Shown piece by piece: positions 45,084 to 53,464 of a stretch of 64,000 nt of DNA. Under the pieces are notes generated by a model. It saw nothing but the letters and a program-made list of their open reading frames with translations, did not search any database and was not told where the DNA came from. The DNA is from CAVTWH01 sp963794685 (GTDB lineage Bacteria > Actinomycetota > Actinomycetes > Mycobacteriales > Micromonosporaceae). The stretch is from the NCBI GenBank assembly GCA_963794685.1, contig CAWCFK010000010.1, forward strand, positions 248,001 to 312,000. The letters run 5' to 3'. How positions within the stretch are numbered: position 1 is the stretch's first letter; the number at the start of each line of letters is the position of its first letter. Both the position numbers and the translations under genes were made by a program.

Positions 45084-48000
45084 TGGCCGTCCTGCTCGGT
45101 GTGGATTTCGGTACCTCCAACACGGTTGCGGTGCTGCGCTTCCCCGACGGGCGATCCCGGCCACTGCTGTTCGACGGCTCCCCGGTGATGCCCTCGGCGG
45201 TCTTCGCCGAGGACTCCGCGCTGCTCATCGGGCGTGACGCCGAGCACTCGGCGCGCATCCACCCCGACCGCTTCGAACCCAACCCCAAGCGGCGCATCGA
45301 CGAGGGCACGGTGCTGCTCGGCGAGCACCGCATCGAAGTGGTCGACCTCTTCGCCGCGGTGCTGCGCCGGGTGTGGGGGGAGGCAAACCGGATCAGCGGG
45401 AGTACCCCGATCGCGGTCACCCTGACCCACCCGGCCGCCTGGGGCACGGAGCGCACGGGGGTACTGCTGGAGGCGGCGCGCCGGGCCGGCATGGGCACCC
45501 CGAAGCTGGTACCCGAGCCGGTCGCCGCCGCCGCGTACTTCGTCGACGTGCTGGACGCCCGGGTACCCGTCGGCGGCTGCATGGTGGTCTACGACTTCGG
45601 CGCGGGCACCTTCGACGCCACGGTGATCCGCCGCGAACCGGGCGGCTTCGCCGTGCTGGCCAGCGAAGGGCTCAACGACGCGGGTGGACTCGACATCGAC
45701 GCCGCCATCGCCAGCTACCTGGGCGCGACCATCATCACCCGGGACCCGGCCGCCTGGCAGCGGCTGGACCGCCCGGAGACCGATGCAGACCGGCGCGCGC
45801 ACCGGCTGTTCTGGGAGGACGTCCGGGCCGCCAAGGAGCTGCTGTCCCGCACCGCGGCCAGCTACGTGCACGTACCGATCATCGAGGAGTCCCTGCCGAT
45901 CGGCCGGGAGCAGGTGGAGACGCTGGCCCGGCCGGTGCTGGACCGGACCGTCGCGGCCACCCGGCTGGCCATCCGGCGGGCCGGCCTGGCCGAGACCGCC
46001 CCGGTGGCGCTGTTCCTGGTCGGCGGCTCCAGCCGGATTCCGCTGGCGAGCACGCTGCTGCACCGCGGCCTGGGGATCGTGCCGAGCGCGGTCGAGCAGC
46101 CGGAACTGGTGGTCGCCGACGGCAGCGTGCACACCGGCGCGGTCGCCGTCCCGGGCGTCCCGGACGCCGCCCCGGTCTCCGGACTGCCCATCTCCGGACT
46201 GCCGGTCTCCGGCCAGCCGGTCTCGGGGTACCCGCTATCGGGCCAGCCGGTGTCCGGCTACCCGGTATCGGGACAGCCGGTGTCCGGCTACCCGGTATCG
46301 GGACAGCCGGTGTCCGGCTACCCGGCTTCGGGGGTCCCGATCTCCGGGTTGCCGGCATCGGGCGCACCCGTCGGGGGCCAGCCGCTCCTCGGCCAGCCAA
46401 TGCCGGGCCAGCCGGTGGCCGGACAGCAGATGCCAGGGCCGTCGATGCCAGGGCAGCCGATGCCAGGGGCGGGCGGGCCAGGGGCGGGCGGGCCAGGGGC
46501 GGTCGGGCAGTTCGGCCCGCGTCAGGCGCCGACGCGCACGTCGGGCGGCCAGTTCGGGGCGCCCACTCAAGGTGGACCGTATGCGCCACCCGGGCAGGGC
46601 GGCCAGTTCGGGATGCCGCCGGTGTCGGGGCAGCCCGGACCGACCTCGGGACCACCTGGTACCGGCCAGTTCGGGGCGCCGGCCACCGGCTCGATGCCGG
46701 TACCCGGCCAGTTCGGCCGGCCCGGTGGCGCGCCGACCGGGTCGGGTCAGCTCGGGGCGGCCGGGTCGCCGGTCACCGGGTGGGGCCAGCAGTTCGTACC
46801 GCCGCCGGCACCGAAGCGACGCGGCCGGGCGGCGCTCATCGTGGTCCCGGCAGTCGCCGTGGTGCTCGTCGGCGCGCTGGTGGGCGCGCTGGTCCTCAAG
46901 CCGTGGCAGAAGGAGGACAAGCCGGCGCCGCCCGGCCGGACCACCCAGCCGATCTCGTACACGGCGGCCGACAACAGCGGACCCGCGGCCCGGCCGGCCG
47001 ACGCGGTGCGCGGTGGCCGGCTGACCGTGCTCAGCGCGATCACCCTGGACCACCTCGATCCGGCGCAGGCGTACCAGTTCCAGGAGATCGCGGTGAGTCA
47101 ACTGGTCAGCCGGACGCTGACCACGCTGCGCCCGAACGACGACGGCTCCAGCACCCTCGTCGGCGACCTGGCCACCGATCCCGGGCAGGACGTCAACTCC
47201 GACTGCCGGGTCTGGCGGTTCACCCTGCGCGACGGGGTGAAGTTCGCGGACGGCACGCCGGTGACGGCCCAGGACGTCGCGTACGGCATCGGCCGCTCGT
47301 TCCAGTCCGATGTGGAGGACGGCTTCGTCACCCTGCAGCAGTGGCTCGCCGGCAGCGACAACTACGACCGGGACTACGACGGGCCGGGCACCGGCAACGA
47401 GCCGGCTCCGGGGGTACGCACCCCCGACTCGCACACCGTGGAGCTGCATTTCGCGCAGCCGCACTGTGACGCCCCGTACGCCGCGGCGCTGCCGACCACC
47501 GCGGCCGTCCCCAACAACAGCAGGCCGTCCGCCACCGCGCTGGACACCAGGCCCCCGGCCACCGGCCCGTACCAGGTCAACACGCAGTCCGACAAGTCGG
47601 TCACGCTGATCCGCAACCCGTCCTGGGACCCGGCCACCGACCCGCTGCGCACCGCCGACCCCGACGAGATCGCATTCACCTTCGGCATGAGCACCGACGA
47701 CATCAGCGCGAAGCTGGTCGCCGACCACGACGCCGACCAGCGCACCATCTCCTGGTCGGCGACGAACACGGCGGCGGCCCGCAACAGCGGCCGGGTACGG
47801 ACCGGCTCGCTGGGCTACAACGTGCTGCTGGGCATCAACAACGCCCGGCTCACCTCGTTGAAGGTCCGCCAGGCGATCAGCTACGCGATCGACAAGACCA
47901 AGCTGGTCGGCGAGTCGATCGGGTCGGACGGCGGGGTGCCGGCGAGCACCGTGATCGCACCCGGGATGGCCGGCTACGTCGCCGCACCGGACCAGTACCC

Positions 48001-48532
48001 GTACTCCCCCGACAAGGCCCGTGACGCGCTCGGTTCCGGGTTCGCAAAGGGCACCAAGCTGACCTTGGCGACCAGCACCTCGTCCGCCCGCGGGCGCCAG
48101 GCCACCCAGATCAAGCGCGACCTGGAGGCGATCGGCTTCTCGGTGACCGTCGTGCAACTGGAGTCGACCGACCTGTTCACCAAGCTGGACGACGCCGACG
48201 ACCCGTACGACCTGGCGGTGGTCGGCTACGTCCCGGACTGGCCGTCGGGCTTCGAACAGCTGCGCGGACTGTTCAGCACCGACCCGGCGTGGAACTTCGC
48301 GCACCTGAACGACTCGGCGGTCCACAGCGAGATCTCGCGCATCGAGAAGTTGCCGGCGGCCAAGCAGATCGAGGCGGCCGGCGCGCTGGACGCGAAGATC
48401 ATCGCGGATCACGCGGCGGTGGTTCCGCTGTTCACGACGCAAGGTTCGTTCCTCTACGGCTCGCACGTCTCCGCGGTGCCGGTGAACAGCCCGCTGGCGG
48501 TCCCGGACCTGTTCCGTGTGTACGTGAGCTGA
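45083..48532 (+). CDS. Hsp70-like ATPase / transmembrane / family-5 solute-binding chimera, copy 1
   Basis: This 1149-residue protein has three parts. Residues 1-345 form a DnaK/Hsp70-type actin-fold ATPase with phosphate-1 LLGVDFGTSNTVAVL (D8-T14), phosphate-2 VYDFGAGTFDATVI (about 170-180) and adenosine motif FLVGGSSRIPLAS (about 311-321). No DnaK peptide-binding domain follows. Residues about 345-580 are a Gly/Pro/Gln/Ser linker with VSGYPVSGQP repeats. One membrane helix (ALIVVPAVAVVLVGALVGALVL, about 585-606) precedes an outer family-5 (OppA/DppA-like) solute-binding domain: GGRLTVLSAITLDHLDPAQA, WRFTLRDGVKFADGTPVTAQDVAYGI, VRQAISYAIDK. The basic KRRGR before the helix fits ATPase-inside topology. 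No ABC permease is nearby, so sensing rather than import is likely. Confidence 0.86.
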   Translation: MAVLLGVDFGTSNTVAVLRFPDGRSRPLLFDGSPVMPSAVFAEDSALLIGRDAEHSARIHPDRFEPNPKRRIDEGTVLLGEHRIEVVDLFAAVLRRVWGEANRISGSTPIAVTLTHPAAWGTERTGVLLEAARRAGMGTPKLVPEPVAAAAYFVDVLDARVPVGGCMVVYDFGAGTFDATVIRREPGGFAVLASEGLNDAGGLDIDAAIASYLGATIITRDPAAWQRLDRPETDADRRAHRLFWEDVRAAKELLSRTAASYVHVPIIEESLPIGREQVETLARPVLDRTVAATRLAIRRAGLAETAPVALFLVGGSSRIPLASTLLHRGLGIVPSAVEQPELVVADGSVHTGAVAVPGVPDAAPVSGLPISGLPVSGQPVSGYPLSGQPVSGYPVSGQPVSGYPVSGQPVSGYPASGVPISGLPASGAPVGGQPLLGQPMPGQPVAGQQMPGPSMPGQPMPGAGGPGAGGPGAVGQFGPRQAPTRTSGGQFGAPTQGGPYAPPGQGGQFGMPPVSGQPGPTSGPPGTGQFGAPATGSMPVPGQFGRPGGAPTGSGQLGAAGSPVTGWGQQFVPPPAPKRRGRAALIVVPAVAVVLVGALVGALVLKPWQKEDKPAPPGRTTQPISYTAADNSGPAARPADAVRGGRLTVLSAITLDHLDPAQAYQFQEIAVSQLVSRTLTTLRPNDDGSSTLVGDLATDPGQDVNSDCRVWRFTLRDGVKFADGTPVTAQDVAYGIGRSFQSDVEDGFVTLQQWLAGSDNYDRDYDGPGTGNEPAPGVRTPDSHTVELHFAQPHCDAPYAAALPTTAAVPNNSRPSATALDTRPPATGPYQVNTQSDKSVTLIRNPSWDPATDPLRTADPDEIAFTFGMSTDDISAKLVADHDADQRTISWSATNTAAARNSGRVRTGSLGYNVLLGINNARLTSLKVRQAISYAIDKTKLVGESIGSDGGVPASTVIAPGMAGYVAAPDQYPYSPDKARDALGSGFAKGTKLTLATSTSSARGRQATQIKRDLEAIGFSVTVVQLESTDLFTKLDDADDPYDLAVVGYVPDWPSGFEQLRGLFSTDPAWNFAHLNDSAVHSEISRIEKLPAAKQIEAAGALDAKIIADHAAVVPLFTTQGSFLYGSHVSAVPVNSPLAVPDLFRVYVS
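46201..46345. repeat. 30-bp tandem repeat in the linker of Hsp70-SBP copy 1
   Basis: The 30-bp unit CCCGGTATCGGGACAGCCGG plus TGTCCGGCTA occurs twice without a mismatch (46261-46290, 46291-46320), with close copies before and after. It encodes PVSGQPVSGY in the cytoplasmic linker. Confidence 0.9.
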
Positions 48533-48535
48533 CCC

Positions 48536-51500
48536 ATGTCGGCGCTCCCCGTCCGTAGCGGGTCCCCGCCGGGTCCCGACCTGGCGGTCGACTTCGGCAC
48601 CGCCGCCACCAAGGCGGTGCTGCGCTGGTCGGACGGGCGGACCGAGGCGCTGCTCTTCGCCGGCGTACCCACCCTGTCCTCGGCCGTGTACGCGACCGGC
48701 AAGATGCTGCTGGTCGGCGCCGCCGCCACTTCCCGGGCGTTGACCGAGCCGGCCGGGTACCAACCGAATCCGAAGCTGCGACTGGCCGGGCAGCCGGGTG
48801 GCCCGGCCGGCATCGCGGTGCCCGACCTGATCATCGCGGTGCTGCACCAGGTCTGGCAGGCCGCGCTGACGGCGAGCTGGGACGCGCCCACCACCGTGAC
48901 GCTGACCCACCCCCACGACTGGCCGGCGGCGGCCGCCGAGACACTGCTCGCGGCGGCCAGGTCGGCCGGTATGCCGCAGCCCCGGCTGGTCAGCGATCCG
49001 GTCGCGGCGGCTACCTACGCGGTGACCCGGCACGGCCTGCCGCTGCCACCCGGGGCCAGCCTGGTCATCTGCGACCACGGCGCCGGCGGCTGGACGGCGA
49101 GCGTGGTGCGTCGGGAGAACACCGGGTACACCGTGCTGTCCCAGCGCACGCTGGCCGCAGCCGGCGGGCTGGCGCTGGACGAGCGCATCCTGACCGAACT
49201 CGGCTCCGGCGCGACCGGCATCGACCCGGCCGAGTTGGAACGGCTGGTCCGGCCGGTCACCGACACCGACCGGCTGGCCGCGCTGATCGTCCGGGACCGG
49301 GTGCGCACCGCGCGCGAGTCGCTGGCCGACCCGGCCGGCGACCCGGAGGTGACCATCCCGGCCCTGGGCGTACGGGTCACGCTGGGACGGGACCGGCTGG
49401 AGGCGATCATCCGGCCGGTGCTCGAGGAGGCCGTCGCCACCACCCGCAGCGCGGTGCGCGCGGCCGGCCTGTCCGAGGCCGCGCTGGCCCCGCTGCTGCT
49501 GGTCGGTGGCTGCGCCCAGCTGCCGCTGGTGGCCCGGCTGTTGGCCGGGCGGTTCGGGATCGAGCCGGTCCGGCCGGCGGACGGCGTGCTGGCCCAGGCC
49601 ATCGGCGCCGGCGCGGTCCCGCCGGTGGCGGCCCGGTGGGCCACCCCTGCCGCCGAGCCGGCGCAGCGGTCGAATCCGTGGGCCCCACCCGCCCCCGAGG
49701 GATGGGACGGCACCGGACCGTGGGACCGCCCCGGCGTCTGGGACCGGGGAACACCCCCATCACCGGGTACCCCCTCCCCCGCCCCGGTCGCTCCTGCTCC
49801 CCCGGCTCCCCCCGCCGCCGTGTCCCCGGCCTCGGCCGGCCCCGAAGACCGGCCCACCCACCCTCTCGCCGCCGCACCACCCACCCCGCGGTCCCCCGCC
49901 CCACCGCCCTCCGCCCCACTGCCCTCCGCCCCACTGCCCTCCGCCCCACCGCCTTCCGCCCCACCGCCTTCCGCCCCACTGCCCTCCGCCCCACCGCCTT
50001 CCGCCCCACCGTCCACTGTGGATTCGACGGCCCCGCAGGAGACGGCGGAGCTTCCGCAGTTCGCCGGGGACCCGTCCGCGAGCAGGCAGCGCGGCCGGGC
50101 GTCGTGGACCACCGGCGCCGCGCAGGAGACGCCGGAGCTTCCGCAGTTCGCCGGGAATCCGCCCGCGGGTGGGCAACGCGGCCGGGGGCCGTGGACCACC
50201 GGGCCCGCAGGCGGGCCGGGTCCCGACCCGTTCGGACAACCCGGGACCGGGGAGCACCGGCAGTTGCCGGCTGACCAGTTCGGCGGCCGGCACGTGCCGC
50301 CGGCACCGGCGTGGCCGGAGATCGGCGGGCCCGGGCCGCGGCGTCGGGGGCGCGGCCGGATCGTGGTGTCGGCCGGCTGCGTGCTGGTGCTCGCGGTGGC
50401 CGCGACCGCGCTGGTGCTGCTGCACCCGTGGTCGGCGACCGGGCCGACGCCGGTACCCACGCCCGTGGGGCTGCCCAGCCCGGGGGCGCGCAGCACCGCC
50501 ACGGTGTCCTGGTCCACGGGCGACAACAGCGGCCCGGTGGTGGTGGCCGGGGCCAGGCAGGGCGGCGCGTTGACGGTGCTGGACGTGACCGCCATCGGGC
50601 ACCTCGATCCGACCCTGGTCAGCAATCCGGACGAGCGGGCGGTGGCCCAACTGGTGTACCGGTCGCTGACGGCGGTGCGGACCAACCCGGACGGCAGCGG
50701 TACCGTCATCGGCGACCTGGCCACCCACCCCGGGCTGGACGTCCGGCACGACTGCACGGTGTGGCGGTACACCCTGCGCGACGGGGTGCGCTACGCCGAC
50801 GGGACGCCGGTCCGGGCGCAGGACGTGACGTACAGCGTGGCCCGGTCCTTCAATCCGGCCGCCACCGGCAGCGACATCCTGCAGCGCTGGCTGGGCGGGA
50901 ACAGCTACCGCAACTCCTACGACGGCGTCCATGCGCCGGGAGTGTCCACTCCGGACGATCACACCATCGAGTTCACCTTCCCGGCCCCGCACTGCGACAT
51001 GCCCTACGCGGCGAGCCTGCCGACCACCGCCCCGGTACCGGTCGGCGCCGACGCCACCGGGTACGACCGCCGGCCGCCGGCTACCGGCCCGTACCAGGTG
51101 ACCAGCTTTGACAGCGGCGGCCTGGCGCTGGGCCGCAACCCGGCCTGGAACGCGGCGACCGACCCGCTCCGGCTGGCCGGGCCGGACACCGTGGCGGTGC
51201 GCTTCGGGGTCACCCAGGAGACGGCGGCGGCCCGGCTCGGCGCGGACGCCGGCGACGACCGCTCGGCGGTGTCCTTCACCGCGAACGCGCGCGGGGACGC
51301 CGCGATGATCGCTGCCACCGCCGCCCGGGACTCCGCCGGCCCCGGTAACGCCCCGCTGTACCTGCTGTTCAACCTGGCCCGACTGACCGACCTGACGGTG
51401 CGGCAGGCGATCGCGCAGGCGGTGGGCAAGGCCGCCGTGATCGCCGCCCGGGGCGTCCCCTCAGCGGTGTCCACGCCGTTGAGCAGCATCACCGACCCGG

Positions 51501-52066
51501 CACATGCCGGCTATGCGCCGTACCCGGATCCGTACCCGCGGGACGTGCCGAAGGCCAAGACGCTGCTCGGCGGCAGGCAGCTCACCGTCACCCTGGCGAT
51601 CTCCACCAACGGCAGCCGGGTACGCCAGGCCGAGGCGATCCGGCAGGCACTGGCCGAGATCGGGGTGACCGTGACGGTGAGCCAGGTATCCGACCCGGCC
51701 GGACTACGGTCGACGCTGAGCCGCCCGGACGCCAACTGGGACCTGGCGCTGCTCTCCACCGGCCCGGCGTGGCCGACCAGCTACCGGCAACTGCTGAACC
51801 TGGTGGACGGCCGGGACGGCCGGGTCAGCCTGGTCAACGACGCGGCCGTCAACGCCCGGCTGGACGAGCTGGACAAGCTGCCGATCAACGAGCAGAACGC
51901 CCAGGCGGTGCAGCTCGACCGGAAGATCCTCACCGAGCTGTGCCCGCTGCTGCCGCTCTACGTCGACGAGGCGCACTACCTGCACGGCTCGCTGGTCAAC
52001 CAGGTGCCGATCAGCGCCTCTTCTAACCTGCCGGACCTGAACACCGCCTACCTGTCCGGTCCCTGA
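48536..52066 (+). CDS. Hsp70-like / transmembrane / family-5 solute-binding chimera, copy 2 (degenerate ATPase)
   Basis: This 1176-residue paralogue of the preceding gene starts 3 bp after its stop codon. It keeps the same order: Hsp70-like domain (about 15-345), Pro-rich linker with eight PSAP(P/L)-type units, one helix (IVVSAGCVLVLAVAATALVLL, about 608-628) and a solute-binding domain (GGALTVLDVTAIGHLDPTLV, WRYTLRDGVRYADGTPVRAQDVTYSV). The ATPase motifs have decayed. Phosphate-1 is AVDFGTAATKAVL, phosphate-2 reads ICDHGAGGWTASVV (GT and D lost), and the adenosine motif is LLVGGCAQLPLV. It is probably a pseudo-ATPase partner of copy 1. The linker also holds two ELPQFAG-type repeats (PQETAELPQFAGDPSA and AQETPELPQFAGNPPA). 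Confidence 0.85.
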   Translation: MSALPVRSGSPPGPDLAVDFGTAATKAVLRWSDGRTEALLFAGVPTLSSAVYATGKMLLVGAAATSRALTEPAGYQPNPKLRLAGQPGGPAGIAVPDLIIAVLHQVWQAALTASWDAPTTVTLTHPHDWPAAAAETLLAAARSAGMPQPRLVSDPVAAATYAVTRHGLPLPPGASLVICDHGAGGWTASVVRRENTGYTVLSQRTLAAAGGLALDERILTELGSGATGIDPAELERLVRPVTDTDRLAALIVRDRVRTARESLADPAGDPEVTIPALGVRVTLGRDRLEAIIRPVLEEAVATTRSAVRAAGLSEAALAPLLLVGGCAQLPLVARLLAGRFGIEPVRPADGVLAQAIGAGAVPPVAARWATPAAEPAQRSNPWAPPAPEGWDGTGPWDRPGVWDRGTPPSPGTPSPAPVAPAPPAPPAAVSPASAGPEDRPTHPLAAAPPTPRSPAPPPSAPLPSAPLPSAPPPSAPPPSAPLPSAPPPSAPPSTVDSTAPQETAELPQFAGDPSASRQRGRASWTTGAAQETPELPQFAGNPPAGGQRGRGPWTTGPAGGPGPDPFGQPGTGEHRQLPADQFGGRHVPPAPAWPEIGGPGPRRRGRGRIVVSAGCVLVLAVAATALVLLHPWSATGPTPVPTPVGLPSPGARSTATVSWSTGDNSGPVVVAGARQGGALTVLDVTAIGHLDPTLVSNPDERAVAQLVYRSLTAVRTNPDGSGTVIGDLATHPGLDVRHDCTVWRYTLRDGVRYADGTPVRAQDVTYSVARSFNPAATGSDILQRWLGGNSYRNSYDGVHAPGVSTPDDHTIEFTFPAPHCDMPYAASLPTTAPVPVGADATGYDRRPPATGPYQVTSFDSGGLALGRNPAWNAATDPLRLAGPDTVAVRFGVTQETAAARLGADAGDDRSAVSFTANARGDAAMIAATAARDSAGPGNAPLYLLFNLARLTDLTVRQAIAQAVGKAAVIAARGVPSAVSTPLSSITDPAHAGYAPYPDPYPRDVPKAKTLLGGRQLTVTLAISTNGSRVRQAEAIRQALAEIGVTVTVSQVSDPAGLRSTLSRPDANWDLALLSTGPAWPTSYRQLLNLVDGRDGRVSLVNDAAVNARLDELDKLPINEQNAQAVQLDRKILTELCPLLPLYVDEAHYLHGSLVNQVPISASSNLPDLNTAYLSGP
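49905..50017. repeat. 15-bp tandem repeat (PSAPP/PSAPL coding)
   Basis: About eight units of CC[CT]TCCGCCCCAC[TC]G run head to tail in the linker of Hsp70-SBP copy 2. The 15-bp period leaves the frame open at any copy number. The linkers of the two paralogues are unrelated in sequence. Confidence 0.88.
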
Positions 52067-52145
52067 CCGGCACCGACTTGACCGGCACCGACTTGACCGG
52101 CACCTACCAGACCGATGCCTACCTGTCCGGCCCTGACCGGTGCCG
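52064..52145. repeat. tandem repeat and duplicated gene tail after Hsp70-SBP copy 2
   Basis: Directly after the stop codon CGACTTGACCGGCAC is repeated in tandem. Then GCCTACCTGTCCGG-CCC-TGA repeats the last codons of the gene (AYLSGP stop). CGGCACCG early in the block can pair with CGGTGCCG near 52137, giving a possible terminator stem. Confidence 0.55.
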
Positions 52146-52215
52146 ACCCGACCCGCTGAGGGCCGGAATGCCGGACCGGGCAGGCATGCCAACTATGGCC
52201 CGGGGGCCGGGTAAC

Positions 52216-53421
52216 TCAGGCGGCGGCCAGCGCGCTGGTGAGCGCGGGAGCGAGGTCGCCGCGTGCCGGCGCATCCACGTCGGCGAGGCCGAGCCAGTCG
52301 GCCAGCCGGCGTAGCTCGACGGCGAGCGCCTGCGCGGTGTGCGCGGGCGCGCCGGCCTCGGACCAGGCGGCCGGGACCCGCAGCACGGAGGCGGGCCGGT
52401 CGGCCTTGAGATCGACCCGGGCCACGATCCGGTCGTCGAGCAGGAATGGCAGCACGTAGTAGCCGTGGATGCGGCGCGGCGGCGGCACGTAGATCTCGAT
52501 GCGGTAGTGGAAGTCGAACAGCCGCTCGGTGCGGCCCCGCTCCCAGACCACCGGATCGAACGGGCTGAGCAGGGTGGCCGCCCGGATCCGGCGCGGCACC
52601 CGCACCTCGTGGTGCAGGTAGGCCCGCTTCCAGCCGGGGATGCTGACCGGGATCAGGGTGCCCGCCTCGACGAGTTCACGCAGCGCGGCGCCGAACTCGG
52701 CGACCGGCTGCCGGTAGTAGTCGCGCAGCTCGTACTCGGCGGCCACGCCGAGGCTGCGGGCGGCCAGCTCCACCAGGGCCCGGTGCGCGTCGGCCGGCTC
52801 AGGCGTCGGGGCGGCCAGCACGTGCGCCGGCAGGACCCGCTCGGGCAGGTCGTAGAGCCGGGCGAAGCCGTTGGTACGCCCGGAGATCAGCACGTCACCG
52901 CGCCAGAACAGCAGCTCCAGCGCGGTCTTCACGTCCGACCAGTTCCAGCCCCACTCGTTGGTACGCCGGGGGAAGTCGCCCTCGATCTCGCCGGCCGTCA
53001 GCGGCCCCTTGGCGGCCACCTCGTCGCGGACCCACTCCACCAGCGGACGCTGCTGGTGCCAGATCTTCGACACCCCGTTCCAGTCGTGCCCGCGCTCCAT
53101 CCGCCAGCGCATCAGCGGGTAGAGCTCGACGGGCAGCAGTGAGGCGGCATGCCCCCAGTATTCGAAGAGCTCGCGGGGGCCGGTGTAGGCGGCCCGGTCC
53201 ACCAGCTCCACCGGGTACGGGCCGAGCCGGCTGTAGACCGGCAGGTAGTGGGCGCGTTGCAGGACGTTGACCGAGTCGATCTGGAGCAGCCCGACCCGGG
53301 ACAGCGCCCGGCGCAGGTGCCGCCGGGTGGGCGTGCCGGTGGGCTGCGGGTCGGTGAAGCCCTGGGCGGCCAGGGCGATCCGGCGCGCCTGCGGTGGGGT
53401 GAGGAACTCCGGTGTGGCCAT
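52216..53421 (-). CDS. YcaQ/AlkX-type winged-helix DNA glycosylase
   Basis: This 401-residue protein of the HTH_42 family acts on alkylated and interstrand-crosslinked DNA. After RRIALAAQGF it has VGLLQIDSVNVLQRAHYLPVYSRLGPYP. The QID motif (Gln-x-Asp) marks the YcaQ/AlkX branch, which unhooks crosslinks, rather than the QxQ of AlkZ self-resistance enzymes. Later conserved parts are YWGHAASLLPVELYPLMRWRM, LLSPFDPVVWERGRTERLFDFHYRIEIYVP and GYYVLPFLLDDRIVARVDLKADR. The ATG at 53421 lies just behind a damage-type promoter, consistent with a repair role. Confidence 0.9.
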   Translation of the reverse strand: MATPEFLTPPQARRIALAAQGFTDPQPTGTPTRRHLRRALSRVGLLQIDSVNVLQRAHYLPVYSRLGPYPVELVDRAAYTGPRELFEYWGHAASLLPVELYPLMRWRMERGHDWNGVSKIWHQQRPLVEWVRDEVAAKGPLTAGEIEGDFPRRTNEWGWNWSDVKTALELLFWRGDVLISGRTNGFARLYDLPERVLPAHVLAAPTPEPADAHRALVELAARSLGVAAEYELRDYYRQPVAEFGAALRELVEAGTLIPVSIPGWKRAYLHHEVRVPRRIRAATLLSPFDPVVWERGRTERLFDFHYRIEIYVPPPRRIHGYYVLPFLLDDRIVARVDLKADRPASVLRVPAAWSEAGAPAHTAQALAVELRRLADWLGLADVDAPARGDLAPALTSALAAA

Positions 53422-53453
53422 AATGCGGCTGAGATTAGCGGGTGCCCCTGACA
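53421..53453 (-). promoter_or_regulatory. PafBC-like promoter of the ycaQ-type gene
   Basis: On the minus strand TGTCAGGG is followed by 8 bp (GCACCCGC) and TAATCT (53432-53437). Compared with TTGTCRGTG-N8-TANNNT only one base of the TGTCRGTG core differs, and the spacing is exact. The ATG lies 10 bp downstream of the -10. It is the third repair gene in the window with this arrangement. Confidence 0.5.
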
Positions 53454-53464
53454 CAATCGCCGCC

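Noticed and set aside
46201..46345. Regular 30-bp repeats as a CRISPR array
   Set aside because: The repeats are head to tail without unique spacers, are in frame inside a coding region and encode a Pro/Gly/Ser linker; no cas gene is present.
46235..49078. A 947-codon minus-strand frame across the Hsp70-SBP genes
   Set aside because: It has no recognisable domain and mirrors the repeats of the real genes.
45083..52066. DnaK chaperones
   Set aside because: The Hsp70 peptide-binding domain and lid are missing, there is no GrpE or DnaJ gene, and a membrane helix with a solute-binding domain follows instead.
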